A stretch of 64,000 bases of DNA, from assembly GCA_029379385.1 (NCBI GenBank), contig CM055607.1, forward strand, positions 3,968,001-4,032,000, in the 5' to 3' direction. A program made the position numbers and the translations under genes. Position 1 is the stretch's first letter; each line of letters begins with the position of its first letter. Below, one piece after another: positions 12,057 through 24,199 of the stretch. Origin of the DNA: Quillaja saponaria. Its lineage: Eukaryota > Streptophyta > Magnoliopsida > Fabales > Quillajaceae. Below the pieces are notes generated by a model. It saw nothing but the letters and a program-made list of their open reading frames with translations. It did not search any database and was not told where the DNA came from.

Positions 12057-14984
12057 GGATAAGGCAAGAAGAGGAGGAGAAGAAATGAAAACTTATAGGG
12101 AGAGAAGAAAGAGTGTGAAATTTTGGTATTGTAAATGAAAAGATGGGCAGAGAAGAAAAATCAACGGCATAAATGGGATAAAAGAATTCATTTTGAACTG
12201 AGTGTACCACAAGTGAAACTATCATTTATAATTACAATAGTACCCTTAACTTCCCAACTGAATTCTATGGTATATTCCACACACAGTGGCTTTGGAAATT
12301 AACTCCCAATTCATTTATTGTGCAAGAGAAAATTCAAAGTAAAATGCAGTGAATCTGTTGTCTTTGTGACCACTATAAGGTATCAAGTTATAGCCATAAT
12401 GTTTTTAAGTGACACGTCATCAAGAATTAATGGTATCACTAGGCAGAGCTAGGGGTCGGTCTTAATTGTTCATCATTATGGGTCTGTCCCAGTTTTTCTT
12501 CTACTACAATTTTATTTATTTATTTATTTTTTTTGGCAAAAGGAAAATTCAATAAAACAGCACTGGAGCCATGAAGCTTTACAATAAGTCTTGGGAAGAA
12601 GGCCCATTTAAGTCAGCAACATGCATTGCGGAAAAATGAAAAATGAAACAGAACGATAAAAATAAAAATCTGCCTCCATGGAACTGAATCGTCATAATGC
12701 CACTAGTATTGCTCAATTAGTGACTTTAGTGTCCCGTGTGGGTGCAAATTAAAAAAGAGTCAGTAATCTCTTACACGGCTCTGCACGTACAAGTTTATTA
12801 AACTTCTAATACATATACCTTTTTTTGTATCTTGTACTTTTTTAGAATAAGTGACAGTAAGGAACTCTTGACTACTTGATCATAAAAATTCTAATATCAT
12901 GTTGAAGAATCATTTCACCTAAAAATTTATGATATTAGATAAGGTTATAATCTCTTTCATTAATTAATGAATCAGTAAATCAAACATATTTTAATTATAC
13001 CAAAAAAGCAGATGAAAGTTGAAACACCACTTAATTTTTAAAAATAACACAACCCACTTGCCAGTTGTTTTAGTGGTAACTATTCAGTACTAGTTCGCCC
13101 AACGACCAGAGATGATCAAGTAGGTGTTGTCCGTTGACATCCGGTATCTGTTTCTGATTATGCATTGGCCAATCAGTAGTAAATAGTAAGCAAGAACATA
13201 TCATTTTCTAGCAATATAGTTTCTAAGAAATTATTTCCCCATTTTATTATTTTCCGAGAACAGTTTCTTAGATTAGTGTGTTAGTGAATTCACTGGGATA
13301 GTGTCCCAATGCATATAAAATCAAGGTTTCCTAATCATGTAAGTTTCCCTTCCCAGCTTTCAGATGTGTGAAAAAAACCAATGAAGGTGATAACACACTG
13401 ATTTGTAATTACTCTTTGGACCTTGCAATCACTAACTGAAGGACTCAATGCTGCTAAAACGGTAAAGGAAGGGTAAAGCTATCTTTATCAAAGTCTTCGT
13501 CATCATATTAATTTCATGTCCATTGGCACTTAATAGATGGCCCCAATTTCAAAAGTATCTAGTAAAGAAGATTTATTTAAGGTTAGACCTGTTGAAGCCT
13601 AATGGGGTTACTTTTAATGCCAAGCCAAATTATAGAAAGCCATATTCAATTCTTGTGTCAGATATAATTTTGGAGATCATTGATGTATTATTGAATATTC
13701 AATTTATGAAAAGAAAAATAGGCAGATGGATAAACCAAGTTGGCATCCACAAGAGATGGTGGCTCTTGACTCATCACTTACCTAGACCTAAACCTTACCA
13801 CTTTAGGCTTACGGTGGTGATTGTGAGTTGTGACCAAGCTGCTTACATTGAATAACTTTCTTACAACATGACAGGGAAGGGTATTTTGGTAAATTAAGGG
13901 GACATGAGCAATTTATCACTGTGGGGATTTAACCTTGAGGAGGTGCATTTTGAATAATTTGGTGCATGAGAAGACAAGAAATGGCCCCATCATGAAAAAT
14001 GGGCTAATACAGAAAACTTCAATTGCTTCCGTGTGAAATGAAAAGCACAGGTCTCGTGGATCCAAGATTCATCAAATTGGCTGGGAAGGACAGTGGATTG
14101 GGGACACCCACCTTAAATTCTCTTTGAGAACTGCCAGCTCTAGTATGAAAGCGGTCCAACATAGTCTTAAATGATCCTATTAAATGAGTGCCCATTACAC
14201 TTGTATGAGTTACAAGTGGCTAATTTCTGACAGAGTAAGAGATCAAAATTAATGCATGTGGCTTCAAGAAATATCACATAATCTTGGTTACCTCCAACTT
14301 TGTCAGTCCACTATTGATCAAAGTCTCCTTGTATTAATTCTGTACCCATAATTTGCATCAATTTCATGAAGAAAGAAACATAGTAGCAATTCAAAAATTG
14401 ATGATGCTCTCAGCTCAGGCGCTGATATCCTGGCACCACAAGAACAAGGAAGATGGAAAGGGAAAGGAAAGGAAAGAAACTATGTAAATCAAACATAAAC
14501 ATGGAAATCAAAAGTAAAAAATAAAAAAAATACTAATTTGCAAGAGTTTGTACACCTTAGTATATTAATCAATATCCATGGTTGTTTTTTTATAACTTCA
14601 ATATATAGCATTCTATCTTTTTCCTTGTAACTAAAAGTCAAGGGAGACATTACAAGCATCTAGTTTCTGGTTAAGACTTAAATGGACTTATCCTTGCTCC
14701 AATGATCTCACATTCACACTTGCTCTTGAGAGGACAGAAAATTCTGAACACTCAAAAAGGTGTACTGTCTAATAACTATACAATGTAAAGAAATTAATCT
14801 TACCGATACTCTTAAACATTCCTAGCCATAGGACCTCAGCAAGTACACACATCACCAGAGTCAATTACGGGACTCCGTGGCTTAAGGACATATGAATTCA
14901 CCAAAGAACTGTAGTTTGTTCTCAACTATCTCCATGCTTAAGCAAATAACTAGAGACTCTTGATGGGAAGAAGCAAAATATACA
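12057..14984. other. Intergenic region upstream of MYB
   Basis: No gene is recognised. The plus-strand open frame at 13523-13855 matches no family I know. A TTTA repeat followed by TTTTTTTTGGC at about 12510-12537 resembles the poly(A) end of a retroposed sequence on the minus strand. The part nearest the MYB gene should contain its promoter. Confidence 0.45.
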
Positions 14985-14987
14985 TCA

Positions 14988-15126
14988 CACTACAAAAAAC
15001 TGCCAAAACTGCTGTGGCCCTGTGGCTCATACGCTGTTGACAATAACAATTATTGCTTTAATGCCAACAGCAACAAAAGTATTGCCGACAGCAAGCTGGT
15101 CGGCAGTAGTGCAGTTTTTTGTAGTG
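14988..15126. mobile_element. 139-bp CACTA-type MITE with TCA target duplication
   Basis: The element starts CACTACAAAAAACTGC and ends with its exact reverse complement GCAGTTTTTTGTAGTG, giving perfect 16-base terminal inverted repeats. It is flanked by a three-base direct repeat, TCA at 14985-14987 and 15127-15129. CACTA ends and a 3-bp target duplication are the hallmarks of the CACTA (En/Spm) superfamily. At 139 bp it has no coding capacity and would depend on a transposase made elsewhere. The interior has GCCGACAGC / GGTCGGCAG words, probably sub-terminal repeats. Confidence 0.9.
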
Positions 15127-15129
15127 TCA

Positions 15130-17780
15130 GTTCATATTTTTCCATACATTGTGTTGATGGTCGAGTATTATTTGTGACAAGTTCATAGTAAAACAAGGTT
15201 AATGCAAAAACATCTCTTTCAAAACATAAAAAATATGAATAAAAAGATTCCGAAAGATTAATAATAAAAGCATTATATGGTGACACCGACTTCGAAGGTT
15301 TTCAAGCTTAAACTTGAGTTGGTTAAAGCTTTTATTACATTGATGATGCATGGTTATGTGTTTGCAAATTTAGAACAAACTACTCCAACTGCTCATTGGT
15401 AAGCATGATTTTTCTAATACAATGAAGTAAAGGCGCGCATGCACAAGGGAGGCCCAAGCTTTTTGATATCACACAAAATGATCATTTCATTATAATATAT
15501 TAGATACACTAGAAGAAAGGCATTATGCAGTTTATAAATCCATTCAAAAACTTATATCCTAATACATAATAGAGAATATTCTTCCTTCTTACAGAAACTA
15601 TTCAATCGTTTTAGATCCTTCCTGTTTTTTGAATAGATTTCTCAATTCCTCCAACTTCATTTTAATTCCCCAATATTTCTCGCGCGAAAGCGTCGGTAAC
15701 TAAATGGATGTTGGAGATTGTCAGATAGGCTGTTTCCAAACGACGCCGTTGCTTTCAACAATTTCAAGATTTGGGCTTTAAAATATGGTCTTTCTTAATG
15801 ATGGGCTTCTCCAATTCTATATACCTATTAGGAGGCTCGAGTAAATTGGGGGTTTCAGCCCCAAAATAAAATAACTCCCACTTTGATTTCTGGAATTTGA
15901 GTGAGATGTGTTTGAATAATTTTTTTAATTTTAGTGTATAATTCATTTTTAATTAAATTAGATGCATAATTATTTGAGATACGAATAAACGAGCTAGAAC
16001 ACACCTACCAACTAAAAATTATATGTATATATTTAACTAGCTTATACTTACAAATAGCTCACTTTTTTTAGTTGTCGGTTAAGGTCACTGGTTTGGTTGC
16101 AAGATTTTTGGGCTGCGCCTGCGACAATGATGATGACTGATGACGATGTGAAGCATGTAGGGCATGTGTTGTGTTATTTCAAATGCAACTTCTCAGGCTT
16201 TCCATAAAACAGAAAGAGCTCTATCTATGCACCTTAGTTGTGTTCTTTCTTTGGTTTTATACGGATTTTAATTTCTTTAGGGTCATAATTATGTATGAAT
16301 TAGTCAAGCCTGTACTTATTAAAAAAACTAAACTATTTTTACACAATCATATCTATTATATATGTGAGATGGATCGATCATATATGAGTATCATTAAAAT
16401 AGAAACATATATTTCTGGTGAAATATAAAAAGTTGTTTGTACAAGTTTTATTTCAGGTGAATTTGAAATCCTTTTTATTTTGTTTTATTGTTCTTTTGAA
16501 GAGAGAAAATTGTAATATATTCAAAGTTGTTTGTACAACTAAAAATAAGAATAGATAAAATGATTAGAGAATGATTTTCTAAATACAACTTTAATTTAGA
16601 TTATAGAAATTTGGAGTGGAGATGGAAAAAGGTTTGTCAAGTGTTTGACACGTTATCTTTTACTATGTAAACCGTATTAAAAAGGTAAAGGGAGTGATTA
16701 CAGGAGAATTAAGGATGTTTTTATATTTTATTCAAATTCTTTTATAACGAAACAAAAGAAAATAATTTTTTTATTATTATTGTTTTTCCATTTTTCAATA
16801 ATCTGCTATATTATATTAATTTATTCTATCAAAAATATACATATATTGTTTCACATTCTTTATGAAAAAGAAAATTTTGAGAATGAAAAAGTTAAAGGGC
16901 ACTTAAGTTTTTATTTAAAAACTAATAATATATAATAATTTCAATAATTTTACTGTTAACTAAGATTTTGGTGATTGTTACTCCCAAAGAAATACATAAA
17001 CAATATTTTTAATGCTTTTTTAAAATTATATATTTACAAGTAGATATTCTCGCATGTAGCTCACATGATAGATCCAAAACTACTATAAAAACATAAAAAG
17101 GAAAAACAACAACTAGAGGGAAACAATAATTTTTAAAATGTACATAGAGATTTAAAGTATAAATATCACAATACACAATAAAAATGTGATAGATCTAACA
17201 ATTTAAACTAGCCTCATTTTTTAATTTTATTTTTTAGTTGACTAGGTATGAGTACATTTTTAAGATAAAAAATTATTAACAAAGATATTTTTAGTTTAGT
17301 TATAATTTTTCTTTAAAGTGATTTGAGATGTGTACTTTATTTTTTTTAATTAGTTACTAATTTTTAAAATAAAAATCTAAACAATTATATATATGAAATA
17401 GAGAAATTTAGTATAAATTATAAAATAAAAGTTGTCCAACGAGATATTACACATAATAAGTAAGATATTATCTTGGAAAAATCAACATTTTACTGTTTGT
17501 TTTTATTTATTAAATTTTTTTTGTTTCGAAATTGGATTTATACTCTATTGGATATAAAATTAAAATAAAGATAAAAAAGGAAAAGAAAACCTAAGAAACT
17601 GTCACTGAAAAGCAGAAGAAAGAAAAGTGAGGAAGCGCGTGGAAAGAGGTGACGCATGCGAAAGCCGGTGGGAGGTGTCGAGTAGTGAAAGTGGCGTGAG
17701 TCTGTGGACTAGAAGACAATTTTGGAGTGGCGTGGACCCACAGCTACGTTTCGACCGTTTGAGTTTGAGAATGACGATGC
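15130..17780. other. AT-rich intergenic region
   Basis: No gene is recognised. A small GC-richer patch near 15680-15760 carries AAACGACGCCGTTG, a word often seen in plant promoters, but no reading frame follows. From about 16400 to 17580 the sequence is very AT-rich. Around 17615-17780 it becomes GC-richer, leading into the promoter-like island. Confidence 0.4.
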
Positions 17781-17789
17781 CTTACTCCT

Positions 17790-17856
17790 AATGGGCCCAT
17801 ACCGTTGAGGGCCCACTTGCCTAACTGTTTTGTCTTAAACTCTTAAAGCCCATTAG
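17790..17856. promoter_or_regulatory. Cluster of site II (TGGGCC/AAGCCCA) elements
   Basis: Three site II-type motifs lie within 66 bases: ATGGGCCCAT at 17791-17800, GGGCCCAC near 17809-17816, and AAAGCCCATT near 17845-17854. Such clusters are TCP-factor sites typical of promoters of growth and housekeeping genes. No gene follows on either side within several kilobases, so this may be an orphan promoter or a fragment of a lost gene. Confidence 0.4.
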
Positions 17857-17859
17857 TTC

Positions 17860-20271
17860 ACACCAATTAGTTTAGTCTCCTAGGTTTTGTAAATTGTATT
17901 CTAATCTTTCATATTAGCTTTCTTAATTAATCCAAAATTTACATAAAACAAATAATTAAACTCATTCACTATTGGATAACAAAATAAAAAGATTCATTTG
18001 GCTTCAACCAACAAAGGTCAATATATATCGTAACGAGTCATTTATACGTGTCGTCTCAATCTTAATCTTCTTAAAAAAATAAAAATTATTATATTAAAGT
18101 TCTCATACCAAACTTGTATAAAAGGCTAGATCAAAAAGTAAATCATCTCTAGCTTATATAGTGTTAGGGTTAACTTTCTCTTAATGACAAATTAGGTAGC
18201 CTTTTGCTCATGACAAAAGGTACGAACCTTGATTTTTGCAACATAAAAAGGGAATATGGCTTAATTGATTATTATCTAATTTATTTTCCTTAAAGAATTG
18301 AAAAATGAAATAAAATAAAGAGTAACTTGCATAGGAACAAGATAATTATTATTATCTAATTTATTTTACTCATGACAAACGGCAATGAACTATGATACTA
18401 TTTTATTTATTTTTTACAAAATAATAATATTTATTTTCTCTAAAATATTATCAATTTTTTCATGAAAGTATTGTTTAGTCAATTAATTCAAAACGTTTGT
18501 AGTGCCTTTACTAAATCTAACGTTAACATTTTGAATAAAAATGACTGATGTGATTTAAAATGTTATATTTTTATGCTACATGTATGCTGACAGTTGAAAA
18601 TACTTTCATGATAAAAAACAATCTAAAAATATTATCAGTCTGATTAAATTTGTTGTTCCTCATCCATAAATTGGACTAAATTTCGTAAATCTTTTAAAAT
18701 GTCTAAATCATGTAAAACTGTAATTCTATAATTTCTAAAAATAAATGAAGAAGAAGATGATTTTTAAGAAAATCATTTTTTTCCCTCCAACTTAGCTGAA
18801 ACATGTGGTTAATAATACCCAAAAAATATATTTAGATCAAAATTAACGAAAATAATAAAATAAATATTATTTTATCTCTTTTTTGGCTGGATATAATTTT
18901 TTTTATTTGTGGGAAATTGAATTTTGATAACATTGTGTACTTTAAGACAATTCAAGCCTCAATGAGTGATAAATTGGTAAGATATTTTTGCAAGCCAAAG
19001 CTAACAACTTGTTAACTATATATAATACTAAATTTATTTGTCTTTTTTGTACTAATGACGAATCTTGATTCCAAACTTAATTTATTTATTATGGAATTTC
19101 TATACTCATAAAATAATAGAAAGAGAATTAAGTGCAAGGATTGAGCAATAGAAATTTAACCATATGCTGTGAATGTATAGTATAATAATAGTTTATAATA
19201 TAAATTATTTCTTATTGACTTGAATGCTACCATGCATCATTATTATTTATTTATTTATTTATCAAATTAATAATTTGATAAATTATTAATTTAGAAATCC
19301 TTGCTTTATATGTACCTAACTATTTATTTGAAGATTTAATTGATTAATTAAAAAAAAAAAAATTTGTTTGGTGTGGGTGAGGGAGGAGTAAGCAAAGGAT
19401 ACAACTTTTCTGTAGATATGGCCTCAAGTTGGAATTTAGAGAAAAGAAATATTTAATACCAAAAAAGAAATCCTTAAGAGCTTATTAATATAATGATTGA
19501 CAAATAAATCAATCAATCATGTGCTATACACTAGTGGTAGAATGAACTTTAATTAAGTTAATGGCTACTAATGAACTTTTTATATGCTGCCATTGTTGCT
19601 CTAATTTCTCAGGCTCTAATTTTGGACAAAAAAAGTTCAATTCTTTTGTTTAATAAGCAAATGCACTAGAGCATTTTGTCATTTATTTTCTTTATGATCA
19701 TCAATGTAATTTAGTTGGTGGCCTAACAATGGGACATTTGAGAGTTGGACATAATATCACTAACTAATCTACCTAATAAAATAAACATTATCACTAATTC
19801 AGTCATAAGAAAATGAATATCTACAGGAAGGTTACTAACTCCGCTACTACAAATGGTTGTTTCCATGCAATACTCTTTAATGGAATCTAAAAGTGAGTTT
19901 TACGTACAAGAGAAAGAATGCCATAAAAACAACTTTCATCTCCAGTCGTTGAATTAAAAATATCGTTTCATTGTCAAAGATTTAGAAATGAAATAAAATA
20001 GTTGTGAACTTCATAAAAAAAAAAAAAGCAACATTATAGATGCAATAACAATATTAATACTAAATTCATGAACTTTATTTGTGCACAGTCCAATTTTTGA
20101 CTTTGTAAAGCCAATGGATATTAGAAAGTAAATAAAACAAAACCAAGTATTAATTTTCTTTACTTAAATGCTAAAATACAGTTGAGACAATCTACAATCC
20201 ATATATACACATATAATTAATGATTCCTACAAATTTTTTTCTTCATCTTAAACTTGATAAAATCTGTAACT
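17860..20271. other. AT-rich intergenic region
   Basis: No gene is recognised. The sequence is low in complexity, with many A and T runs. The final 100 or so bases should be the 3' UTR of the NAC gene. Confidence 0.45.
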
Positions 20272-21410
20272 TCAATAATTCCATAAGCCACTAAAATCTA
20301 AATGTCCTGCAGAATTTGGTACATAATCTTCAACCCCAAATGACATGTGAACCAATTCTTGGTTACCCTTCAAGTTTGATCCATGATTTTCAAGCAACAT
20401 CTTCAATAAGAACTGGTCTTGCATTGAAAAGTAATCTGAGTTCTCTGCATTCTCAAATTGAGGTGTGATTTGAGTGGACAAGTCTGATGCAGGGGAAATA
20501 TTTGAAGGGTTTGAAGAACATGAAGAAGCTAAGAAAGGTGTGTCAAAGCTATCAACCGTGTCATCTTGTGTTTTCTGATCTTCCATTGGATTGGAGAAGC
20601 AAGTAGACAACTCGCCAACAGCGGTTTTTTGGATGTTGTATGGAGAAGAATCCATCAATGGAGGCAATAGAGAAGAGCTTAATTGTTTATCACACGAGCT
20701 CAACCTCACCAACCCTGAAATATGAGTTTTCTTTGCACCACAATTCTTCTCAAAAATTCTGCAGATAACCCATTCATTCTGAAAGAGAAACAAAGACATC
20801 AACATCCATATCACCACCATGAATCTTAGAAGAAAACAGAGCAAAAATCTTACCTTTTCTGTTTTGGGGAGATTATACACAGATGATTCCCCTTCTAGTC
20901 TATATTCATGCATGACCCACTTTGAGTTTTCTCCTTTTGGAGCCCTCCCTATATAGAAAACCAGAGTTTTCTTCATCCCAACTAATGTTTTTTCTCTGTA
21001 TATTTCCTTGTCTTTGCCTGTAGCTTTCCAATAGCCAGCATCAGTTGCTCTGTTTGTCCTTAAACCAGTTGGGTATTTTCTGTCTCTGACACAGAAAAAA
21101 TACCATTCTTTTTCACCCATTTTAGCTTTGCCTGTAAAGAAAAATTAGAAAATCAAAACTCAGAACAAATTTACATATGCATCCAATGTAAATAAAAATT
21201 GACTCCTTCAACTTACAAGGTAAATCCCATGGCTCACACTTGTTCAAATCAACCTCACCAATTGCTCTAGCCAGAGAAGTTTCTGTCAAGAACCTTTTCA
21301 GATAAGTAATGAGTTATGAGTTCTTCATCTGTTGGATGGAAACGAAATCCCGGAGGTAATTCAAACTGTTCATCTTCCTTACTCAGTGTGGAAAAGCTTT
21401 CCAATTCCAT
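20272..21410 (-). pseudogene. NAC-domain transcription factor with a one-base frameshift
   Basis: Three exons: 21410-21217, 21131-20854 and 20778-20272, with GT-AG junctions in the standard NAC positions. The start is [15 protein letters not shown], followed by NAC subdomain A ([19 protein letters not shown]). Later subdomains are [49 protein letters not shown] and [14 protein letters not shown]...NEWVICRIF. Reading straight through, subdomain B runs into a TAG after KVLDRNFSG. Removing one base of the CC pair at 21271-21272 restores FSARAIGE and gives 325 residues, so the product is either dead or a sequencing error has been kept. The sequence sits nearest the NAM/CUC/NAC100 group, including a TCFSN motif where that group carries its miR164 site. 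These proteins are nuclear regulators of organ boundaries and senescence, but the exact member is not assigned. The rest of the frame is clean. Confidence 0.85.
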
Positions 21411-22455
21411 TCCTTCAAATCCCACAAAAATCCTCTGTTTCACCAATCAACCCTGAAAAATTCTCAAATTTTCAGATGGGTTTCTATAGAAAAGTTTCAA
21501 TGGCATGGATTTTATAGGAAACAGAGGAAGCAAAGTAGCCAACACTAACGTAACCGAAGAGAAGAACAGGGAAGAGGCAATGAATTGAGAGGCTTGTAAG
21601 AACAAAAAATCTGAGTTATGGAGGAACAGAACTCCCTAAATACTGGTTTTTTGGATACAAAGAACCGTGGTTCATAAGACAACTTGTGGTTGTTTCAAGT
21701 TTTCAGCTGTCTTTTAACTTTTTTGTAATAACTTTGTTCATCAACTTGACCAGGAACGATTCACCAATTTAGACTGCACATAAATGTGAATTATTGTTTT
21801 CTTGATTAGGTTTTAGCTGCACTAATGGCTATTAGGCAAAGACTTTAGAAAGGCTTAGATAATCTGACCCATAAATATTTTGAAAAAAGAAAAGAAAAGA
21901 AAAATGGAAACAAGCTAAGGCGTAAGAGACAAAGAAAGAGCAATTGAATAATATTCATCTGTTTAACCAAAGTTATCCACTATGCAATTGAATAAGCAAG
22001 TGAAGAAGATGAGTCTCTGTCAAACTTTAATTGTTTATTTTTTGACACTAAGCAAAACAATCCTTATTAGCAAAAATGTTTTAAATGCGATAGATAACCC
22101 AAGATTTATAATGCAAATTAACTTTTTACCTCCAAAAAAAAAAAAGTGCAAATTAACTTTAGTTATGCCCTAATAACATAATTGCCCCTAATCTGAATAA
22201 ATTCATGAATTATTTGAAACATTTCAACCTATATCTTGCATAGCCTAAGTTAATGATTCGGGGTTTTGTACGGGAGCATTGACATGGGGTTGCTATTAAG
22301 ACAACAAATTGCAGAAAATGATGAATCCTACGTTTCTTGTACACACAAAATTAGCAATTACACTATCATCAAATTAGGACAGCGAGTGTATGTGACCAAC
22401 AAACCAAGTGATTGTATGTTCTGTTTTCAAGCATATAAGCATGGCTATCAGTGTG
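21411..22455. other. NAC 5' flank and intergenic DNA with a micro-insertion
   Basis: The first few hundred bases should hold the NAC leader and promoter; no sure TATA box is seen. A 21-base insert at 22126-22146 (TTACCTCC followed by A's) is flanked by a perfect 14-base duplication, 22112-22125 and 22147-22160, starting TGCAAATTAACTTT. No gene is recognised. Confidence 0.5.
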
Positions 22456-23459
22456 GAGCTAGAAATTTATTTTTGAAATTAATTAAAATTTTATATAAAC
22501 ATATTTCACTATAGTAATAGCAAAAAAAAAAAAAAAAATCCTTCAAATACATCTTGGATAATTGAAATAAAATCTAAAATTGGGAGCGATGCACTTTCAA
22601 ATTAACAAAATCATCAAGAAAAAAATAAAATATACTTATTTGTTACTTATTCAATTCTCAAAAGATAATTCTCTTCTATATCAATGTCGAGTATACTCAG
22701 TAATTGTCTTGAAAGTGAAATTTGAAATTAAAAGAAATTTAAATTTAATTAAATTTTTATATACTTTGAGTTTAATAATATATTTTTTAAAATAAATTTT
22801 TTTTTTTTTTTTTAAGCAGAAACCTCTTCTCTCATTTAAACTAGAATAGTGGCCTCTCTCTAATGTCGAGAAGGTTTCGCTCAGAAATTCTTTTTGTTGG
22901 CTGGTAGATAACTTCACAAATTACAAGTGGAGACAGATGAAGCAAATCCCTAACTTAATAAGTTTGTTTTTATTATTTTGTATAGTATTAAATTTAATAT
23001 ATTTATAAGAATTAATTTTATATTATAATTTTAATATTTTTAAAAAAGTTTTGGGAGACTATGGCCTCCCATCCCTTAAGGGGGAGGAGCCTTTTTAAGG
23101 AACTAGAGGTGGCCATGGCCCTCCCCAAAATTGTTAAAAAATATTAATATTATAACTCAAAATTAATTATTAGTCTTTATTCTTCTCTTGTTTGATAATG
23201 TGGTCCCCTCCAAAAATAAAAACTAGATAACATTTTCACTTTTTTGACTACAAGACAATTGGTTAGAACTTAAAACCCAACCCAAGGTTAAAGAATGATA
23301 GGTTAAAATTTCTATTATTTTTTGTAACTTAGAAATTTTTATTATATCCTATGAGTTCTTGAGTGTTTTTTTTTTTTTTTTTTTTTGCTATTACTATAGT
23401 GAAATACGTTTATATAAAATTTTAGTCAGTCCTCTCAAGAATAAATGTCTAACTCCGCC
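22456..23459. repeat. Nested inverted-repeat element about 1 kb
   Basis: The outer arms 22456-22525 and 23381-23459 are reverse complements of each other over about 70-79 bases. They share AAAATTTTATATAAAC and ATTTCACTATAGTAATAGC and end in A/T runs. Inner arms 23010-23070 and 23109-23168 are also reverse complements at about 75-80%, with AATTAATTTT at the base and GGCC-rich ends around a 38-base loop. No open frame of note lies inside. It may be a fold-back element or two insertions of one repeat in opposite orientation. Confidence 0.65.
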
Positions 23460-23469
23460 CTTGATAGCA

Positions 23470-23551
23470 ATCCTTCTATGTTACACAGATTGACATTATG
23501 TTGGAGAGACAAGCTATCCTTCCATGTTACACATATTAACATTTTGTTGGA
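23470..23551. repeat. Diverged tandem duplication, period 46
   Basis: The word ATCCTTCTATGTTACACA at 23470 and following recurs at 23516 as ATCCTTCCATGTTACACA. About 32 of 36 bases match before the copies diverge. Confidence 0.7.
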
Positions 23552-23690
23552 CATGTCTCTTGAAAAACATATAGTTTTTTTCTTTTAATTTCCATTAAAA
23601 AAACTTTGCATGCAATCACGAACATTACTTAATAGGGATAATCCTACTATATGAAGTTTTTCTTTTAATTTAAGGCTAAGGTGTGAGTTT

Positions 23691-24140
23691 ATAGCCTTGT
23701 TTGGTTAAGTTGTATGTAAAAGTGTTACGTGTAAAAATATTTTTCAAATAAAACTATTTAAAAAGTGCTATATAAAAAGCTAAAAAAGTTTTTTTATCAG
23801 TTAACGTAAAGTGGATGCGAGATAAATAAAAATTTGTTTTATTGCATTTAAAAAAAAAAAAAAGAATATTGACTATTAAAATTACTAAAAAGATCAGTTT
23901 GACAAATATTATATTTATATTTTTCTAAATAAAATAATTATTAAAATTTATTTGAACTTCTCTTATTTTTTATTTGGAAAATCTTTTTTTCTAGTTTCAA
24001 CTTTTAGTAGCTTTTAGGACTCCAAAAGCCCAAAAATACTTTTCTATAAAACTTAGAAAGTAAAACCTCTATTATCAAATAGTTTGTAGAAAAGCTTAAA
24101 CTCAAAAGTTGTTTCAAAAGCTAAACCAAACAAGGGCTAT
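23691..24140. mobile_element. MITE-like element, about 450 bp
   Basis: The left end, ATAGCCTTGTTTGGTTAAG, is matched at the right end by the reverse complement of AGCTAAACCAAACAAGGGCTAT, giving imperfect inverted repeats of about 22 bases. The interior is AT-rich with no reading frame. Assignment to a superfamily is unsure because the target duplication is masked by a later poly(T) insertion at the right end. Confidence 0.65.
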
Positions 24141-24145
24141 GTTTT

Positions 24146-24177
24146 TTTTTTTTTTTTTTTTTTTTTTCTGGTAGAAG
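24146..24177. mobile_element. Micro-retroposon insertion in MITE end
   Basis: A poly(T) tract followed by CTGGTAGAAG is bounded by perfect 12-base direct repeats GGGCTATGTTTT at 24134-24145 and 24178-24189. This is the signature of a reverse-transcribed poly(A)-tailed fragment inserted on the minus strand, right at the end of the older MITE. Confidence 0.6.
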
Positions 24178-24199
24178 GGGCTATGTTTTGATTAGTAAG

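Noticed and set aside
13523..13855. 110-codon plus-strand frame upstream of the MYB gene
   Set aside because: The translation resembles no known family and no supporting splice or leader features are seen.
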